64,000 bases of DNA, taken from positions 2,356,001-2,420,000 of the forward strand of contig CBDDIP010000002.1 in NCBI GenBank assembly GCA_965229005.1, given 5' to 3'. The notes beneath the pieces are model-generated. The model was given only the letters and a program-made list of their open reading frames with translations. It was not told the DNA's origin and searched no databases. This DNA is from CBDDIP01 sp965229005. Its GTDB lineage: Bacteria > Actinomycetota > Acidimicrobiia > Acidimicrobiales > Ilumatobacteraceae. Positions 48,427 to 55,620 of the stretch are shown here, piece after piece; the first letter of the stretch is position 1; every line of letters begins with the position of its first letter. The translations under genes and the position numbers were made by a program.

Positions 48427-49197
48427 TCAGGAGCGTTGTTCGCGGGTGCCTTGCTTGCCGCCGTCGATCGCCAGGTCGCAACCGGTGAGGAACGAAGCGT
48501 CGTCGGACGCCAGGTAGATCGCCGCTGCGGCGACCTCGTCGACGGTGCCGACGCGCTTGAGGATCGTGCTCTGCGCCCACGCTGCAGCCCGTTCCGGGTC
48601 GGCCATGATCTCGGCCGACACCGGCGAGGCGATCGGCCCGGGGCTGATCGACACCGAGCGGATCCCGAACGGTGCGCCCTCGGCGGCGAAGGCCCGAGAC
48701 ATGGACAGGACGGCACCCTTGCCCGTGCAGTGGGGGACCAGATTGGCGATCCCGACGTGCCCGGCGATCGAGGCCGTCGAGATGATGATGCCCTTGCTCT
48801 CCTTGAGGTACGGCCACGCGAACTTGGTGACCCAGAACACGAGGTCGACCTCGTTGCGCATCGTGAAGCGCCAGTCGTCGATGGTCAGCTCCTCGATCGG
48901 CTTGTGCCGCCCGATCCCGGCGTTGTTGTAGAGCACGTCGACCTTGCCGAACGCAGCAGCGGCCTCGTCCACCCACGCCTTCGCCTGTTCGGGGTCGCCG
49001 AGGTCCACGGGCGCCATGCCGACCATCTCGCCGCCCGCGGCGAGCACCTGGCGGACGGTCTCCTCGTTCTCCTCGACGAGCACGTCGCAGCCGACGACCC
49101 GGGCGCCCTCGGCTGTGAATTTCAGTGCCGCCGAGCGACCCTGGCCGCCGCCGGTGCCGGTGATCAGCGCCACCTTGCCCTCGAGCCGGCCGGTCAT
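48427..49197 (-). CDS. Short-chain dehydrogenase/reductase (SDR)
   Basis: A 256-residue classical SDR from ATG 49197, preceded by a strong GAGGAGGT Shine-Dalgarno. Motifs: ALITGTGGGQGRSAALKF with an atypical TGxxxGxG, VLYNNAGIGRHKPI, and the catalytic Ser in ISTASIAGHVGI. The Tyr position of YxxxK reads HCTGKGAV: the Lys is kept but the Tyr is replaced by Cys. DLAIDGGKQGT ends it. The altered catalytic Tyr questions standard activity. A 25-codon open frame overlaps its start. Confidence 0.82.
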   Translation of the reverse strand: MTGRLEGKVALITGTGGGQGRSAALKFTAEGARVVGCDVLVEENEETVRQVLAAGGEMVGMAPVDLGDPEQAKAWVDEAAAAFGKVDVLYNNAGIGRHKPIEELTIDDWRFTMRNEVDLVFWVTKFAWPYLKESKGIIISTASIAGHVGIANLVPHCTGKGAVLSMSRAFAAEGAPFGIRSVSISPGPIASPVSAEIMADPERAAAWAQSTILKRVGTVDEVAAAAIYLASDDASFLTGCDLAIDGGKQGTREQRS

Positions 49198-49271
49198 CGC
49201 CCGACCTCCTCGAGCGCGAGCTCGCCTCGGCGAGCGGGTTCGTCCTGGCCATCGATGCGCAACGGTTCCAC
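49194..49271 (-). CDS. Possible 25-residue leader ORF overlapping the SDR start
   Basis: GTG at 49271 opens a 25-codon frame that ends in TGA over the SDR ATG (ATGA). The - strand TAGCGT (49281-49286) ends 9 bases before this GTG, the same spacing as other leaderless starts here. The peptide starts VEPLRIDGQDEPARRG. The SDR's Shine-Dalgarno sequence lies inside it. This fits a translationally coupled leader peptide; whether it is translated is untested. Confidence 0.4.
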   Translation of the reverse strand: MEPLRIDGQDEPARRGELALEEVGR

Positions 49272-49280
49272 GATTGACGG

Positions 49281-49286
49281 ACGCTA
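49281..49286 (-). promoter_or_regulatory. -10-like TAGCGT upstream of the leader ORF and SDR
   Basis: On the - strand TAGCGT ends 9 nt before the GTG of the 25-codon frame and 83 nt before the SDR ATG. Confidence 0.4.
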
Positions 49287-49335
49287 GGAGCACCCCCGTT
49301 TACGCAGCCGTTACCCGCCGCCCGCCAGAACGCAA

Positions 49336-49362
49336 ACTGACCAGACCCGAGGCCTGGTCAGT
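49336..49362 (-). terminator. Intrinsic terminator of the tRNA unit
   Basis: ACTGACCAG and CTGGTCAGT form a perfect 9-bp stem with a 9-base loop, just after the tRNA-Lys 3' end on the - strand, followed by TTTGCGTT. This is the best terminator in the window. Confidence 0.7.
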
Positions 49363-49368
49363 TCGAGG

Positions 49369-49440
49369 TGCGCCCCCTGGGTTTCGAACCCAGAACCTGC
49401 GGATTAAGAGTCCGTTGCTCTGCCGTTGAGCTAGAGGCGC
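49369..49440 (-). tRNA. tRNA-Lys (CTT)
   Basis: 72 nt on the - strand. Acceptor GCGCCTC pairs with GGGGCGC (one G-T pair), the D-arm contains AGCTCAACGGCAGAGC, the anticodon loop is ACTCTTAAT with anticodon CTT, and the T-arm is CTGGGTTCGAAACCCAG. The discriminator is A; CCA is not encoded (ACCT follows). Confidence 0.93.
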
Positions 49441-49487
49441 AGCAGGTGCAGGAGTGTAGGTCGGCAGGCGACGGACACCACTGCACT

Positions 49488-49564
49488 TGGGGTGACCGAC
49501 GGGGCTCGAACCCGCGACATCCAGGATCACAACCTGGCGCTCTACCAGCTGAGCTACGGCCACC
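49488..49564 (-). tRNA. tRNA-His (GTG)
   Basis: 77 nt on the - strand including an encoded G-1 and 3' CCA. Acceptor GTGGCCG pairs with CGGTCAC, the anticodon loop TTGTGAT has GTG, and the T-arm is GCGGGTTCGAGCCCCGT. G-1 faces the discriminator C73, the histidine identity pair. It lies 47 bases upstream of tRNA-Lys on the same strand and is probably co-transcribed with it. Confidence 0.94.
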
Positions 49565-49710
49565 ATGCGAACGAACGCATCTTGCGATGCGGCCGTCACA
49601 GGCCCGACATTCTGCCATCCCCCTCCTCGAAAAGCACAAGCTGATTGCGGCAGTTCGTCGCCGCACGACCCGTGACGGCCGGCTCGTCGGGTGCGCATTC
49701 CGTGGTCGGC

Positions 49711-49716
49711 TAGGCT
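49711..49716 (+). promoter_or_regulatory. -10-like TAGGCT of the aminotransferase gene
   Basis: TAGGCT is 30 nt before the ATG; an AGGAG Shine-Dalgarno (49736-49740) lies between, so this message has a short leader. Confidence 0.4.
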
Positions 49717-49746
49717 TGCGAGAACGAAATCCGTCAGGAGAGGGTC

Positions 49747-51126
49747 ATGACCACAACGGAATCCGTCAACGATCGCCAGCAGCAGCTGGCGGCACGGGCC
49801 CGTCAGATCACCCAGCGGGAGCTCGGCACGTACATGCAACGCACGGCTGGCTCGATGAAGGCCAGCGAGCGGGCGCGCAAGGTGCTGCCCCTCGGCGTGC
49901 CCTCCAGCTTCCAGGCCTACGACCCGCACCCGATCGTCGTCAAGCGGGCCCAGGACGCCTGGATGGAAGACGTCGACGGCAACCGCTACATCGACTACGA
50001 CATGGGCTTCGGCGCCCTCTTCTCCGGCCACGTCAACCCGGCCGTCCGCCGCGCGATCGAGGCGCAGCTCGACGACGGCACGTTGTTCGTCACCCCGTGC
50101 GAGATGAACGCCGAGGTCGCCGAACTGCTCGCAGCGCGCTACGGCCTGCCGATGTGGCGCTTCACCAACTCGGGCACCGAGGCGACGATGGACGCGATCC
50201 GGGTCTGTCGCGGCATCACCGGCCGGGAGAAGATCGTCAAGGTCGAAGGCGGCTACCACGGCCACCACGACGAGGTGATGATCTCGATGAAGCCGCCGAT
50301 CAGCGAGGCAGGCCCGGCCGACTCGCCGCGGGCCATCCCCGCCACCGCGGGGATCACACGCGCGGTGCTGGCGGACACGCTCGTCATCCCGTACAACGAT
50401 CCTGCGGCGCTCGAGCGTGTGCTCGCCAACGGCGACGTTGCGTGCTTCATCGTCGAGCCGGTGATGGAGAACATCGGCATCTGCCTGCCGCAGCCGGGCT
50501 ACCTGCAAGCCGTGCGCGAGATCACCAACCGCTACGGCACGAAGCTGATCTTCGACGAGGTCAAGACCGGCATCACCGCCGGCTGGAGTGGCGCCACCGG
50601 GGCCGTCGGCGTGCTGCCCGATCTCGTGTGCCTGGCCAAGAGCATCGGCGGCGGTCTGCCGCTCGGAGCGTTCGGCGGCACGCAGGAGTGCATGGACCAG
50701 ATCACCTCCGGCCGGGTGCTGCACCTCGGCACGTACAACGGCAACCCGCTCTGCATGGCCGCCGGCCGTGCCGTGCTGGCCGAGGTCTGCACGCCGGAGA
50801 CCACGGACGCCACGATCGCTCGCAACCGCATGCTGCTCGACGCGGTCGACGGGATCATCGCCGACGCCAACCTGCCGGCACACACGGTGCAGTTCGGGGC
50901 GAAGGGCTGCGTCACGTGGGCGCCCCAGCAGATCCGCAACTACCGCGACTACAAGGGCACCGACTTCGACCTCGCGTTCGCGCAGTGGATGCACGGCATC
51001 AACCGTGGGGTGCTGCTGCCGCCGGGCCTCGACGAGCAGTGGCTGATCTCCGTCATGCACACCGACGCCGACACGATGCACTACGCCGACGTGTTCGCCG
51101 AGTTCGTCGGCGAGCTCATCGCCTGA
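49747..51126 (+). CDS. Class III aminotransferase, glutamate-1-semialdehyde aminomutase-like
   Basis: A 459-residue fold-type I PLP enzyme. GTEATMDAIRVCRG, YHGHHDEVM, FIVEPVMENIG, LIFDEVKTG (the PLP-ring Asp) and the Schiff-base Lys in LVCLAKSIGGGLPLGAFGG are present. It most resembles HemL-type aminomutases, but hem genes are not adjacent and the region RFTNSGTEAT also occurs in other class III aminotransferases acting on amino or keto acids. Function beyond transamination is not settled. It overlaps the convergent MFS gene by 46 bases. Confidence 0.85.
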   Translation: MTTTESVNDRQQQLAARARQITQRELGTYMQRTAGSMKASERARKVLPLGVPSSFQAYDPHPIVVKRAQDAWMEDVDGNRYIDYDMGFGALFSGHVNPAVRRAIEAQLDDGTLFVTPCEMNAEVAELLAARYGLPMWRFTNSGTEATMDAIRVCRGITGREKIVKVEGGYHGHHDEVMISMKPPISEAGPADSPRAIPATAGITRAVLADTLVIPYNDPAALERVLANGDVACFIVEPVMENIGICLPQPGYLQAVREITNRYGTKLIFDEVKTGITAGWSGATGAVGVLPDLVCLAKSIGGGLPLGAFGGTQECMDQITSGRVLHLGTYNGNPLCMAAGRAVLAEVCTPETTDATIARNRMLLDAVDGIIADANLPAHTVQFGAKGCVTWAPQQIRNYRDYKGTDFDLAFAQWMHGINRGVLLPPGLDEQWLISVMHTDADTMHYADVFAEFVGELIA

Positions 51127-52313
51127 TCCTCGGGCGCTGCCGTCACCAACGTGTGGCTCGGCGCCAGCCACATCGCACCGATCACGAGGATCGCGAGGGC
51201 AGTGCCGAGGGTGACCGTTCGCGGACCGAACCACTCGATGGTCGGTCCGGCGATGGCGTAGCCGACGGCGATGCCGATCGTGTTGGCCACGCCGATGCCG
51301 GCATAGGCGCGACCGCGCATGCGCTCGTCGATCGCGGCGACGAACGCCGGCTCGGCGAGCACGATCTCGGGCCCGAGCGAGATGCCCCACACGAGCCAGC
51401 CGAGTCCCATGAGCCACGGCACGTGGGCCAGGACGCCGACCGCACAGCAGACCGCGTACACGGGTGCGGAGAGCACGAGCACGGTGGGCAGCGGCAGCGT
51501 GAAGCGACGGCCGCCGAACAGCGCGAGGCCGGACGCGGCGCCGATCCCGTAGCACGAGATCGAGAGCCCGTACCAGTAGTCGGGCGCGTCGAGCGTGCGC
51601 TGGAACCACACCAGTGCGGCTGCCATGCAGAGGCCGATCGTCGCGTTCTCGAACGCCCAGTACAGGCAGAGGCGGCGGACGAACCTCGTCCGCACGACGA
51701 TCGCCATCCCACTGAGGAGATCGCTCAGCTGAGAGTCGTGGTGAGCCCGGCGTCGGGTCCGCGCTTCGACGTCGAGTCCGAAGATGCCGACGTGGATCAG
51801 CGCGGCGACCGCGAACGTCATCGATGCCAGAGCGATCGTGGCCGTCTCGCCGACCGCCCACACGAGCAGCGCACCGGCAGCCGGGCCGATGATCAACGAC
51901 ACGGACTGGATGAAGCGGCGTACGGCCAGCACCTGCTGCAGGTCGTCGCGGGCCTGCGACGGGATCAGTGCGTCGAACGACGGGTTGTCCAGCTGACCGA
52001 GGGATCGGGCAGCGACCCCCAGGGTGACGGTGAGCCACAGCGGGCCGACGGCCCACGCTCCGAGGAGCAGCGCGGTGCGCGCGAGGAACGACCACACGAG
52101 CACCTTCTGTCGGTCGAACCGGTCGGCCAGCACGCCGCCGACGATGCCGAGCACGACGCCGGCCAGCATCTCGGCCGTGAAGGTGATCGACGTCGCTGTC
52201 GCCGAGCCGGTGCGGGCGAACACCAGCAGCGGCAGCGCCACGGTGACGATGCCGTCGCCCGTCTCCGACAGGAACTGCGCGCCGACGAGATGTCGAAGGG
52301 CGCGGCGGCGCAA
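51081..52313 (-). CDS. Major facilitator superfamily transporter
   Basis: A 410-residue protein with a TTG start and about 11-12 TM segments. The motif A region is GGVLADRFDRQKVLVWSFL, characteristic of drug-efflux and enterobactin-exporter-like (MFS_3) proteins. QLDNPSFDALIPSQARDDLQ and LAVRRFIQSVSLIIGPAAGA also fit that group. The N-terminal RRRALRHLVGAQFLSETGD is typical. Substrate unknown. The tail overlaps the aminotransferase gene. Confidence 0.85.
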   Translation of the reverse strand: MRRRALRHLVGAQFLSETGDGIVTVALPLLVFARTGSATATSITFTAEMLAGVVLGIVGGVLADRFDRQKVLVWSFLARTALLLGAWAVGPLWLTVTLGVAARSLGQLDNPSFDALIPSQARDDLQQVLAVRRFIQSVSLIIGPAAGALLVWAVGETATIALASMTFAVAALIHVGIFGLDVEARTRRRAHHDSQLSDLLSGMAIVVRTRFVRRLCLYWAFENATIGLCMAAALVWFQRTLDAPDYWYGLSISCYGIGAASGLALFGGRRFTLPLPTVLVLSAPVYAVCCAVGVLAHVPWLMGLGWLVWGISLGPEIVLAEPAFVAAIDERMRGRAYAGIGVANTIGIAVGYAIAGPTIEWFGPRTVTLGTALAILVIGAMWLAPSHTLVTAAPEDQAMSSPTNSANTSA

Positions 52314-52394
52314 CGGTGTGATGATCGACGATCCGATCCCCGGAACGCTACGGCCGCTGACGTTCGGCCGGCCTCGTTCAGACCCGTCGAGCGA

Positions 52395-53216
52395 TCAGCT
52401 CCAGCGCCGCTCTTCGTTGTAGCGGTAGGTGCTGACCGGTGTGCTCCAACGCTTCCGGCGGCGCATCATCCCCGAGCTGACGAGCAGGCCGAGACCACTG
52501 CCGATCAGCAGCAGCTCGACCGCGATCAGCACGCCGACGGAGTCGTCGGCAAGGCGCGCCGGCACGTTCGACCACGGGTTGTTGCTGAGCGCGGGGATCA
52601 AGAAGCGCGGGATGAGGTAGCCGAGCACGATGCCCAGGACCGCCAGCAGCAGCAGACCGAAGCCGAGGCTTCGCACGAGCGCGCTGCGATCGGGGTGGGT
52701 GGTCATGCCGACAACTCCGAAGGCGAGCGCGGCGATCGCCGCGATCGGCACGAGCCACGTGAGGACCTGGCGCAGGATGTTCAACAGCCCGATTCGCGGA
52801 ACGGGCAACGTCACCGGTGGCAGTGCAGCGACACGTTCGTCGCGCACCACCTCGACCATCTGCGCGCCGGTGATCTGCACCGGCTTGTCCTGTTCGCCGA
52901 TCAGGTGGGCGTGGGCGTCGCGCAGGATGTTGGCCATCAGCTTGGCGCCGGCGGGCGTGCTGGCCACCTGGGTGACGGTGGTGCGGACCTGATCGAGCGT
53001 GATGTTCGGATCGAGAGCGGCAAGCGTGGGTGTCGCCGCGTTGGAGATCACGTCGACGAGCTCGGTCTTGATCTCGCTGTCGCCGAGCACGACGGGAGCG
53101 AGATCGGCGGTGCGATCGGGCTCGAACGCGGTCCGCTGCAGCAGCCAGCCACCGAACGCAAGGCTGGCGCACGTGTACGCGATCCCGAACAACAACCCCG
53201 CGAGTGTCCTGCGCAC
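52395..53216 (-). CDS. Membrane protein with extracytoplasmic loop, unknown function
   Basis: A 273-residue protein with an N-terminal TM (TLAGLLFGIAYTCASLAFGG) and an outside domain of about 115 residues (TELVDVISNAATPTLAAL...AHLIGEQDKPVQI). Three TM segments follow (WLVPIAAIAALAFGVVGM; LGFGLLLLAVLGIVLGYLIP; VGVLIAVELLLIGSGLGLLV), then a basic cytoplasmic tail ending YRYNEERRWS. GTG start with CATAAT 6 bases upstream. No family is named. Confidence 0.65.
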   Translation of the reverse strand: MRRTLAGLLFGIAYTCASLAFGGWLLQRTAFEPDRTADLAPVVLGDSEIKTELVDVISNAATPTLAALDPNITLDQVRTTVTQVASTPAGAKLMANILRDAHAHLIGEQDKPVQITGAQMVEVVRDERVAALPPVTLPVPRIGLLNILRQVLTWLVPIAAIAALAFGVVGMTTHPDRSALVRSLGFGLLLLAVLGIVLGYLIPRFLIPALSNNPWSNVPARLADDSVGVLIAVELLLIGSGLGLLVSSGMMRRRKRWSTPVSTYRYNEERRWS

Positions 53217-53278
53217 CGGAGCATTATGGTCGACCTGTCAATGCGGGCGCTCAGCGGCACGCTCGAGGACGGTGGCGG

Positions 53279-53710
53279 TCAGCCGATCGCGGCGCGTGCT
53301 TCGGCCAGTTCGGCCGGCTCCGGACGGTGCACGGCGAGGTCGAACGCGAGCCAGACCGTGAAGGTGAACGGGTAGATGACCACCGGCAGCAGCAGCGCAC
53401 CGATCGCCAGGCCGACCACCAGCGGCAGCACGGGGATGTCCGGGGTCGTGGTGATGATGCCGACCGCCATCGCCACCGTGAGGGCGAAGAACGTGACCAC
53501 GGTGTTGACCGTGATCGCGCCGAGCTCGAAGCCGACCTCGCGCCGCCACTTGATGCCACAGGTGCGGCAGCGGTCGTGCTTGCCGAACCAGCCGCGCAGG
53601 AAGGTGCGCCGGTTGCCGCACCACGGGCAGTGGAGCACCAGCGCTCGGCCGGCCATGCGCTTGAACGACGGAACCTTCGGCGGTGGACGGCGATCGGACA
53701 GGCGAGGCAC
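53279..53710 (-). CDS. DUF983-like zinc-ribbon membrane protein
   Basis: A 143-residue protein from a GTG. A zinc ribbon (LHCPWCGNRRTFLRGWFGKH...DRCRTCG) at residues about 27-52 is followed by two TM segments (ITVNTVVTFFALTVAMAVGI; LPLVVGLAIGALLLPVVIYP) and a short tail. The CxxC-x-CxxC plus two-TM layout fits DUF983. TATCCT on the - strand ends 6 bases before the GTG. It is divergent from recA. Confidence 0.75.
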   Translation of the reverse strand: MPRLSDRRPPPKVPSFKRMAGRALVLHCPWCGNRRTFLRGWFGKHDRCRTCGIKWRREVGFELGAITVNTVVTFFALTVAMAVGIITTTPDIPVLPLVVGLAIGALLLPVVIYPFTFTVWLAFDLAVHRPEPAELAEARAAIG

Positions 53711-53716
53711 AGCACC

Positions 53717-53722
53717 AGGATA
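53717..53722 (-). promoter_or_regulatory. -10-like TATCCT, 6 nt before the DUF983-like gene
   Basis: On the - strand TATCCT ends 6 nt before the GTG at 53710. The recA LexA box is 22 bases away on the other side. Confidence 0.35.
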
Positions 53723-53744
53723 CGAGCTGTTCGAGGATGCTTGA

Positions 53745-53760
53745 TCGAACGGCTGTTCGT
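53745..53760 (+). promoter_or_regulatory. LexA (SOS) box of recA
   Basis: TCGAACGGCTGTTCGT matches the actinobacterial SOS box TCGAACN4GTTCGA at all arm positions but the last. It lies 3 bases before the -10-like TACACT of recA, where LexA would block polymerase. Confidence 0.75.
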
Positions 53761-53763
53761 AGT

Positions 53764-53769
53764 TACACT
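53764..53769 (+). promoter_or_regulatory. -10-like TACACT of recA
   Basis: TACACT follows the LexA box. It implies an untranslated leader of about 160 bases before recA, unlike the leaderless genes around it. The leader holds a duplicated GCAGGCAGTG (53863 and 53881 area) but no clear structure. Confidence 0.45.
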
Positions 53770-53936
53770 CCTGTCGTTCGAACGTCTCCGGGGAACCGTG
53801 TCACACCCCCGTCGTACGGTTCGCTCATCGAGATTCGGGACCGTGCGAGTCGGTCTCCAGCAGGCAGGCAGTGAGCTCGTGCAGGCAGTGCGAGCACCCG
53901 GAACCACAGGCCCGGGCAACAGAAACGGAGACAGAC

Positions 53937-54989
53937 GTGAGCAACGGCAACGACCGCGACAAGGCACTCGAAGTGGCCCTGGCAGCCATCGACAAGCAGT
54001 TCGGCAAGGGGTCCATCATGCGGATGGGCGAGAAGGGCAGCATGGCCATCGAGGTCGTGCAGACGGGTGCGCTGTCGCTCGACCTCGCACTCGGCGTGGG
54101 TGGTCTGCCCCGCGGCCGCGTCATCGAGATCTTCGGTCCGGAGTCCTCCGGCAAGTCCACGCTGGCGATGCACGTCGTCGCCGAAGCGCAGCGCAACGGC
54201 GGCATCTGTGCCTACGTGGACGCCGAGCACGCGATGGACCCGATCTACGCCCGGGCCATCGGTGTCGACGTCGATCAGCTGCTCATCAGCCAGCCCGACA
54301 CCGGTGAGCAGGCGCTCGAGATCGCCGACATGCTCGTGCGCTCGGGCGCGCTCGACGTGGTCGTCATCGACTCCGTCGCCGCCCTCACCCCTCGCGCCGA
54401 GATCGAAGGCGAGATGGGCGACACGCACGTCGGCCTGCAGGCCCGGTTGATGAGCCAGGCACTGCGCAAGCTCACCGCCAACCTCAACCGCACGAACACC
54501 ATCATGATCTTCATCAACCAGCTGCGCGAGAAGATCGGCGTCATGTTCGGTTCGCCGGAGACCACGCCCGGCGGTCGGGCGCTGAAGTTCTACTCGTCGG
54601 TGCGCCTGGACATCCGCCGCATCGAGAGCATCAAGGACGGCGCCGAGGTCGTCGGCAGCCGCACTCGCGTGAAGGTGGTCAAGAACAAGGTCGCCCCGCC
54701 GTTCCGCCAGGCCGAGTTCGACATCATGTACGGCAAGGGCATCAGCCGTGAGGGCTCGCTGCTCGACATGGCAGTCGACATGGGCATCGTCAAGAAGTCC
54801 GGCGCCTGGTTCACCTACGACGGCGAGCAGCTCGGTCAGGGGCGAGAGAAGGCCAAGGACTTCCTCTCGGACAACCCGGAGGTGATGGCCGAGATCCACG
54901 ACAAGGTGCGCGTGCAGGCCGGCATCGGCCAGGACGCCGAGCCGCAGCCGTTCACGGCCGTGGACGACGAACCGATCGAGATCAGCTGA
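53937..54989 (+). CDS. recA: Recombinase A
   Basis: A 350-residue recombinase. GTG 53937 follows GGAG by 7 bases; an earlier in-frame start would add 22 atypical residues. Walker A GPESSGKST near residue 67, catalytic Glu in VDAEHAMDP, Walker B VVVIDSVAALTP, loop L1 EIEGEMGDTHVGLQARLMSQ and L2 FGSPETTPGGRALKFYSSVR are canonical. It drives strand exchange and stimulates LexA self-cleavage. A LexA box lies upstream. No intein and no recX gene follow; a cupin gene occupies that place. Confidence 0.98.
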   Translation: MSNGNDRDKALEVALAAIDKQFGKGSIMRMGEKGSMAIEVVQTGALSLDLALGVGGLPRGRVIEIFGPESSGKSTLAMHVVAEAQRNGGICAYVDAEHAMDPIYARAIGVDVDQLLISQPDTGEQALEIADMLVRSGALDVVVIDSVAALTPRAEIEGEMGDTHVGLQARLMSQALRKLTANLNRTNTIMIFINQLREKIGVMFGSPETTPGGRALKFYSSVRLDIRRIESIKDGAEVVGSRTRVKVVKNKVAPPFRQAEFDIMYGKGISREGSLLDMAVDMGIVKKSGAWFTYDGEQLGQGREKAKDFLSDNPEVMAEIHDKVRVQAGIGQDAEPQPFTAVDDEPIEIS

Positions 54990-54999
54990 CGCTCGACGA

Positions 55000-55044
55000 C
55001 CATGCCATCCGACCCGGGCTGCAGGCTCGCGTCGGATGGCATGG
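55000..55044 (+). terminator. Perfect 14-bp hairpin after recA
   Basis: CCATGCCATCCGAC (55000-55013) is mirrored by GTCGGATGGCATGG (55031-55044) around a 17-base loop, 10 bases after the recA stop. The stem is strong but lacks a T-run. It separates recA from the cupin gene. Confidence 0.6.
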
Positions 55045-55055
55045 CGTCGTTGCCG

Positions 55056-55061
55056 TAGCGT
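55056..55061 (+). promoter_or_regulatory. -10-like TAGCGT, 6 nt before the cupin gene
   Basis: TAGCGT ends 6 nt before the ATG at 55068, after the recA hairpin. Confidence 0.4.
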
Positions 55062-55067
55062 CCGGCC

Positions 55068-55613
55068 ATGCAGATCCGTCGCGTGGTCACCGGTCATGAC
55101 ACCTCCGGCCGTTCGGTGTTCGTCGCCGACGCCGAGGTTCCCGCCTTCGAGCCGGCGATCATGCCCGGCGCCTCGTTCCACCGGTTGTGGGGCTTCGACG
55201 ACGCACCGACGTTCCCTGGCGATGGCAGCCAACCGTCCGGCACCGCCTACTTCCCGGCGCCCGGCGGCGTGCGGTTCGGCTTCTTCACCTTGGCGCCGGC
55301 GAACTCGCCGGGACCGGACACCTCGGTCGACGTCGCTGCGGGCATGGCCGCCTTCGAGGCGGCGATGCCGGGTCTGCTCAGCCACATGGAGCCCGACGTT
55401 CCGGGCATGCACACGACCGACACGGTCGACTTCGAGGTCATCATCACCGGCACCGTGGTGCTCGAGCTCGACGACGGAGCATCCGTCACGTTGCACCCGG
55501 GCGACACCGTCGTGCAGAACGGCACCCGCCATCGCTGGTCGAACCCCGGCGAGGTGCCGGCGTTGATCGCCGTGTTCCTCACCGGCGCCCACCGGAGCGC
55601 ACCGGTAGCCTGA
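55068..55613 (+). CDS. Cupin-domain protein
   Basis: A 181-residue protein with a single cupin barrel in its C-terminal half. Motif 1 is represented by MHTTDTVDFEVIITGTVVLE (His and Glu ligands) and motif 2 by LHPGDTVVQNGTRHRWSN (His ligands), which suggests a bound metal. The N-terminal half holds a conserved-looking beta domain (RRVVTGHDTSGRSVFVADAE). This layout is common in small-molecule dioxygenase-like and regulatory cupins; no substrate is assignable. It replaces recX between recA and miaB. Confidence 0.88.
   Translation: MQIRRVVTGHDTSGRSVFVADAEVPAFEPAIMPGASFHRLWGFDDAPTFPGDGSQPSGTAYFPAPGGVRFGFFTLAPANSPGPDTSVDVAAGMAAFEAAMPGLLSHMEPDVPGMHTTDTVDFEVIITGTVVLELDDGASVTLHPGDTVVQNGTRHRWSNPGEVPALIAVFLTGAHRSAPVA
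55606..55611 (+). promoter_or_regulatory. -10-like TAGCCT, 9 nt before miaB
   Basis: TAGCCT ends 9 nt before the miaB GTG and overlaps the cupin stop. Confidence 0.35.
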
Positions 55614-55620
55614 TCGGCCT

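Noticed and set aside
49368..53375. A 1335-codon open frame on the + strand across the tRNAs, aminotransferase, MFS and membrane genes
   Set aside because: It crosses two tRNA genes and four well-supported genes in other frames, and its Arg-rich product has no recognisable domain.
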